Positions 5,637 to 5,880 of a stretch of DNA of 5,880 nt are shown here, piece by piece. The position numbers and the translations under genes were made by a program. Location: positions 1-5,880 of the forward strand of contig CAJBVC010000063.1 of assembly GCA_903958915.1 (NCBI GenBank), written 5' to 3'. Below the pieces are notes generated by a model that ran no database searches, was not told the origin of the DNA, and saw only the letters and a list, made by a program, of their open reading frames with translations. The DNA is from an uncultured beta proteobacterium (GTDB lineage: Bacteria; Pseudomonadota; Gammaproteobacteria; Burkholderiales; Burkholderiaceae_C). Numbering within the stretch: the stretch's first letter is position 1; every line of letters begins with the position of its first letter.

Positions 5637-5880
5637 TCCAGACCCTCCTCGACCAGCTCGGCGGCGCGCAGCAGTGCGCGCGCCTTGGCTTCCGTTTCCC
5701 TCCACTCCAGTTCCGGCACACTGTCGGCCACCACCCCGGCTGCTGCCTGCACATAGAGCGTCTGATCTTTGACGATGCCGGTGCGAATGGCAATCGCCAC
5801 ATCCATATCGCCGGCGTAGCTGAGGTAGCCGCAGGCACCACCGTAGAGGCCGCGCTTGGTGGGTTCTAGTTGGTCAATCA
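5633..5880 (-). CDS. trpE: Anthranilate synthase component I, C-terminal 81 residues (partial)
   Basis: TrpE is the chorismate-binding subunit that makes anthranilate with ammonia supplied by TrpG. Only the C-terminal end is in the window; the gene enters from beyond 5880. Translating the minus strand in the frame that ends with TGA at 5635-5633 gives the family's conserved tail: [18 protein letters not shown], then [22 protein letters not shown] and a closing [19 protein letters not shown]. In the family the YxGxxGY...DMDxxIAIRT region belongs to the chorismate-utilising active site and AGxGxVxxSxPxxE closes it. The stop overlaps the trpG ATG as ATGA, and the trpG ribosome site (5643-5650) lies within trpE codons, pointing to coupled, near-equimolar synthesis of the two subunits. 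The trp promoter and any leader peptide would be upstream, outside the window. Confidence 0.96.
   Translation of the reverse strand, partial: IDQLEPTKRGLYGGACGYLSYAGDMDVAIAIRTGIVKDQTLYVQAAAGVVADSVPELEWRETEAKARALLRAAELVEEGLE
5643..5650 (-). promoter_or_regulatory. Strong ribosome binding site of trpG inside trpE
   Basis: GAGGAGGG lies 6 nt before the trpG ATG within the last codons of trpE (Glu-Glu-Gly). It contains the full AGGAGG core and selects the ATG at 5636 over the longer open frame. Confidence 0.8.

Noticed and set aside
5637..5705. 23-codon N-terminal extension of trpG
   Set aside because: It overlaps the trpE tail, is Arg/Gly-rich and not family-like, and a much better ribosome site serves the ATG at 5636.
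5088..5756. 222-codon open frame on the plus strand
   Set aside because: It is antisense to trpG and the end of trpE, both strongly supported by motifs; its composition is that of a shadow frame.

Overview
The window looks like a chromosomal segment of a betaproteobacterium in the order Burkholderiales, most likely a Comamonadaceae member of the Rhodoferax/Polaromonas type. Three things support this: the trpE-trpG...trpD-trpC-ung order, the tRNA-Tyr/Gly/Thr-tuf cluster, and a palindromic GC-rich repeat of a kind I remember from Comamonadaceae genomes. The genus is an inference. Every gene lies on the minus strand, so transcription runs from position 5880 towards position 1.

Upstream part (5880 to 1369): a tryptophan biosynthesis operon. 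The C-terminal end of trpE (anthranilate synthase component I) overlaps trpG (glutamine amidotransferase component II) by an ATGA. Two genes that are not tryptophan-pathway enzymes follow: a PLP-dependent low-specificity L-threonine aldolase (ltaE type, TTG start) and a LysE/RhtB-family amino-acid exporter. Then come trpD (anthranilate phosphoribosyltransferase) and trpC (indole-3-glycerol-phosphate synthase), again joined by an ATGA overlap. Together TrpE/G, TrpD and TrpC take chorismate to indole-3-glycerol phosphate except for the TrpF isomerase step, which is not encoded here. All gaps are 45 bp or less, and I see no terminator or internal promoter, so the block reads as one transcription unit. 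The trp promoter and any leader or attenuator lie outside the window.

Middle part (1360 to 602): ung, a family-1 uracil-DNA glycosylase, starts 8 bp after trpC and is probably the last gene of the same transcript.

Downstream part (552 to 1): a translation operon with its own recognisable promoter in the ung/tRNA-Tyr gap, then tRNA-Tyr(GTA), tRNA-Gly(TCC), tRNA-Thr(GGT) and the 5' end of tuf (EF-Tu), which runs off the window. This is the tufB-type arrangement, which usually continues into secE-nusG.

The region is mostly conserved housekeeping DNA and I see no undescribed multi-gene system. The points most worth checking are: (i) a 69-bp (23-codon) palindromic repeat lying in frame inside the exporter gene; (ii) the threonine aldolase plus exporter pair placed inside the trp operon; (iii) a tRNA-Thr whose T-loop reads TCCGATT, with C in place of the nearly universal U55. 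No stretch over 300 bp lacks a gene.
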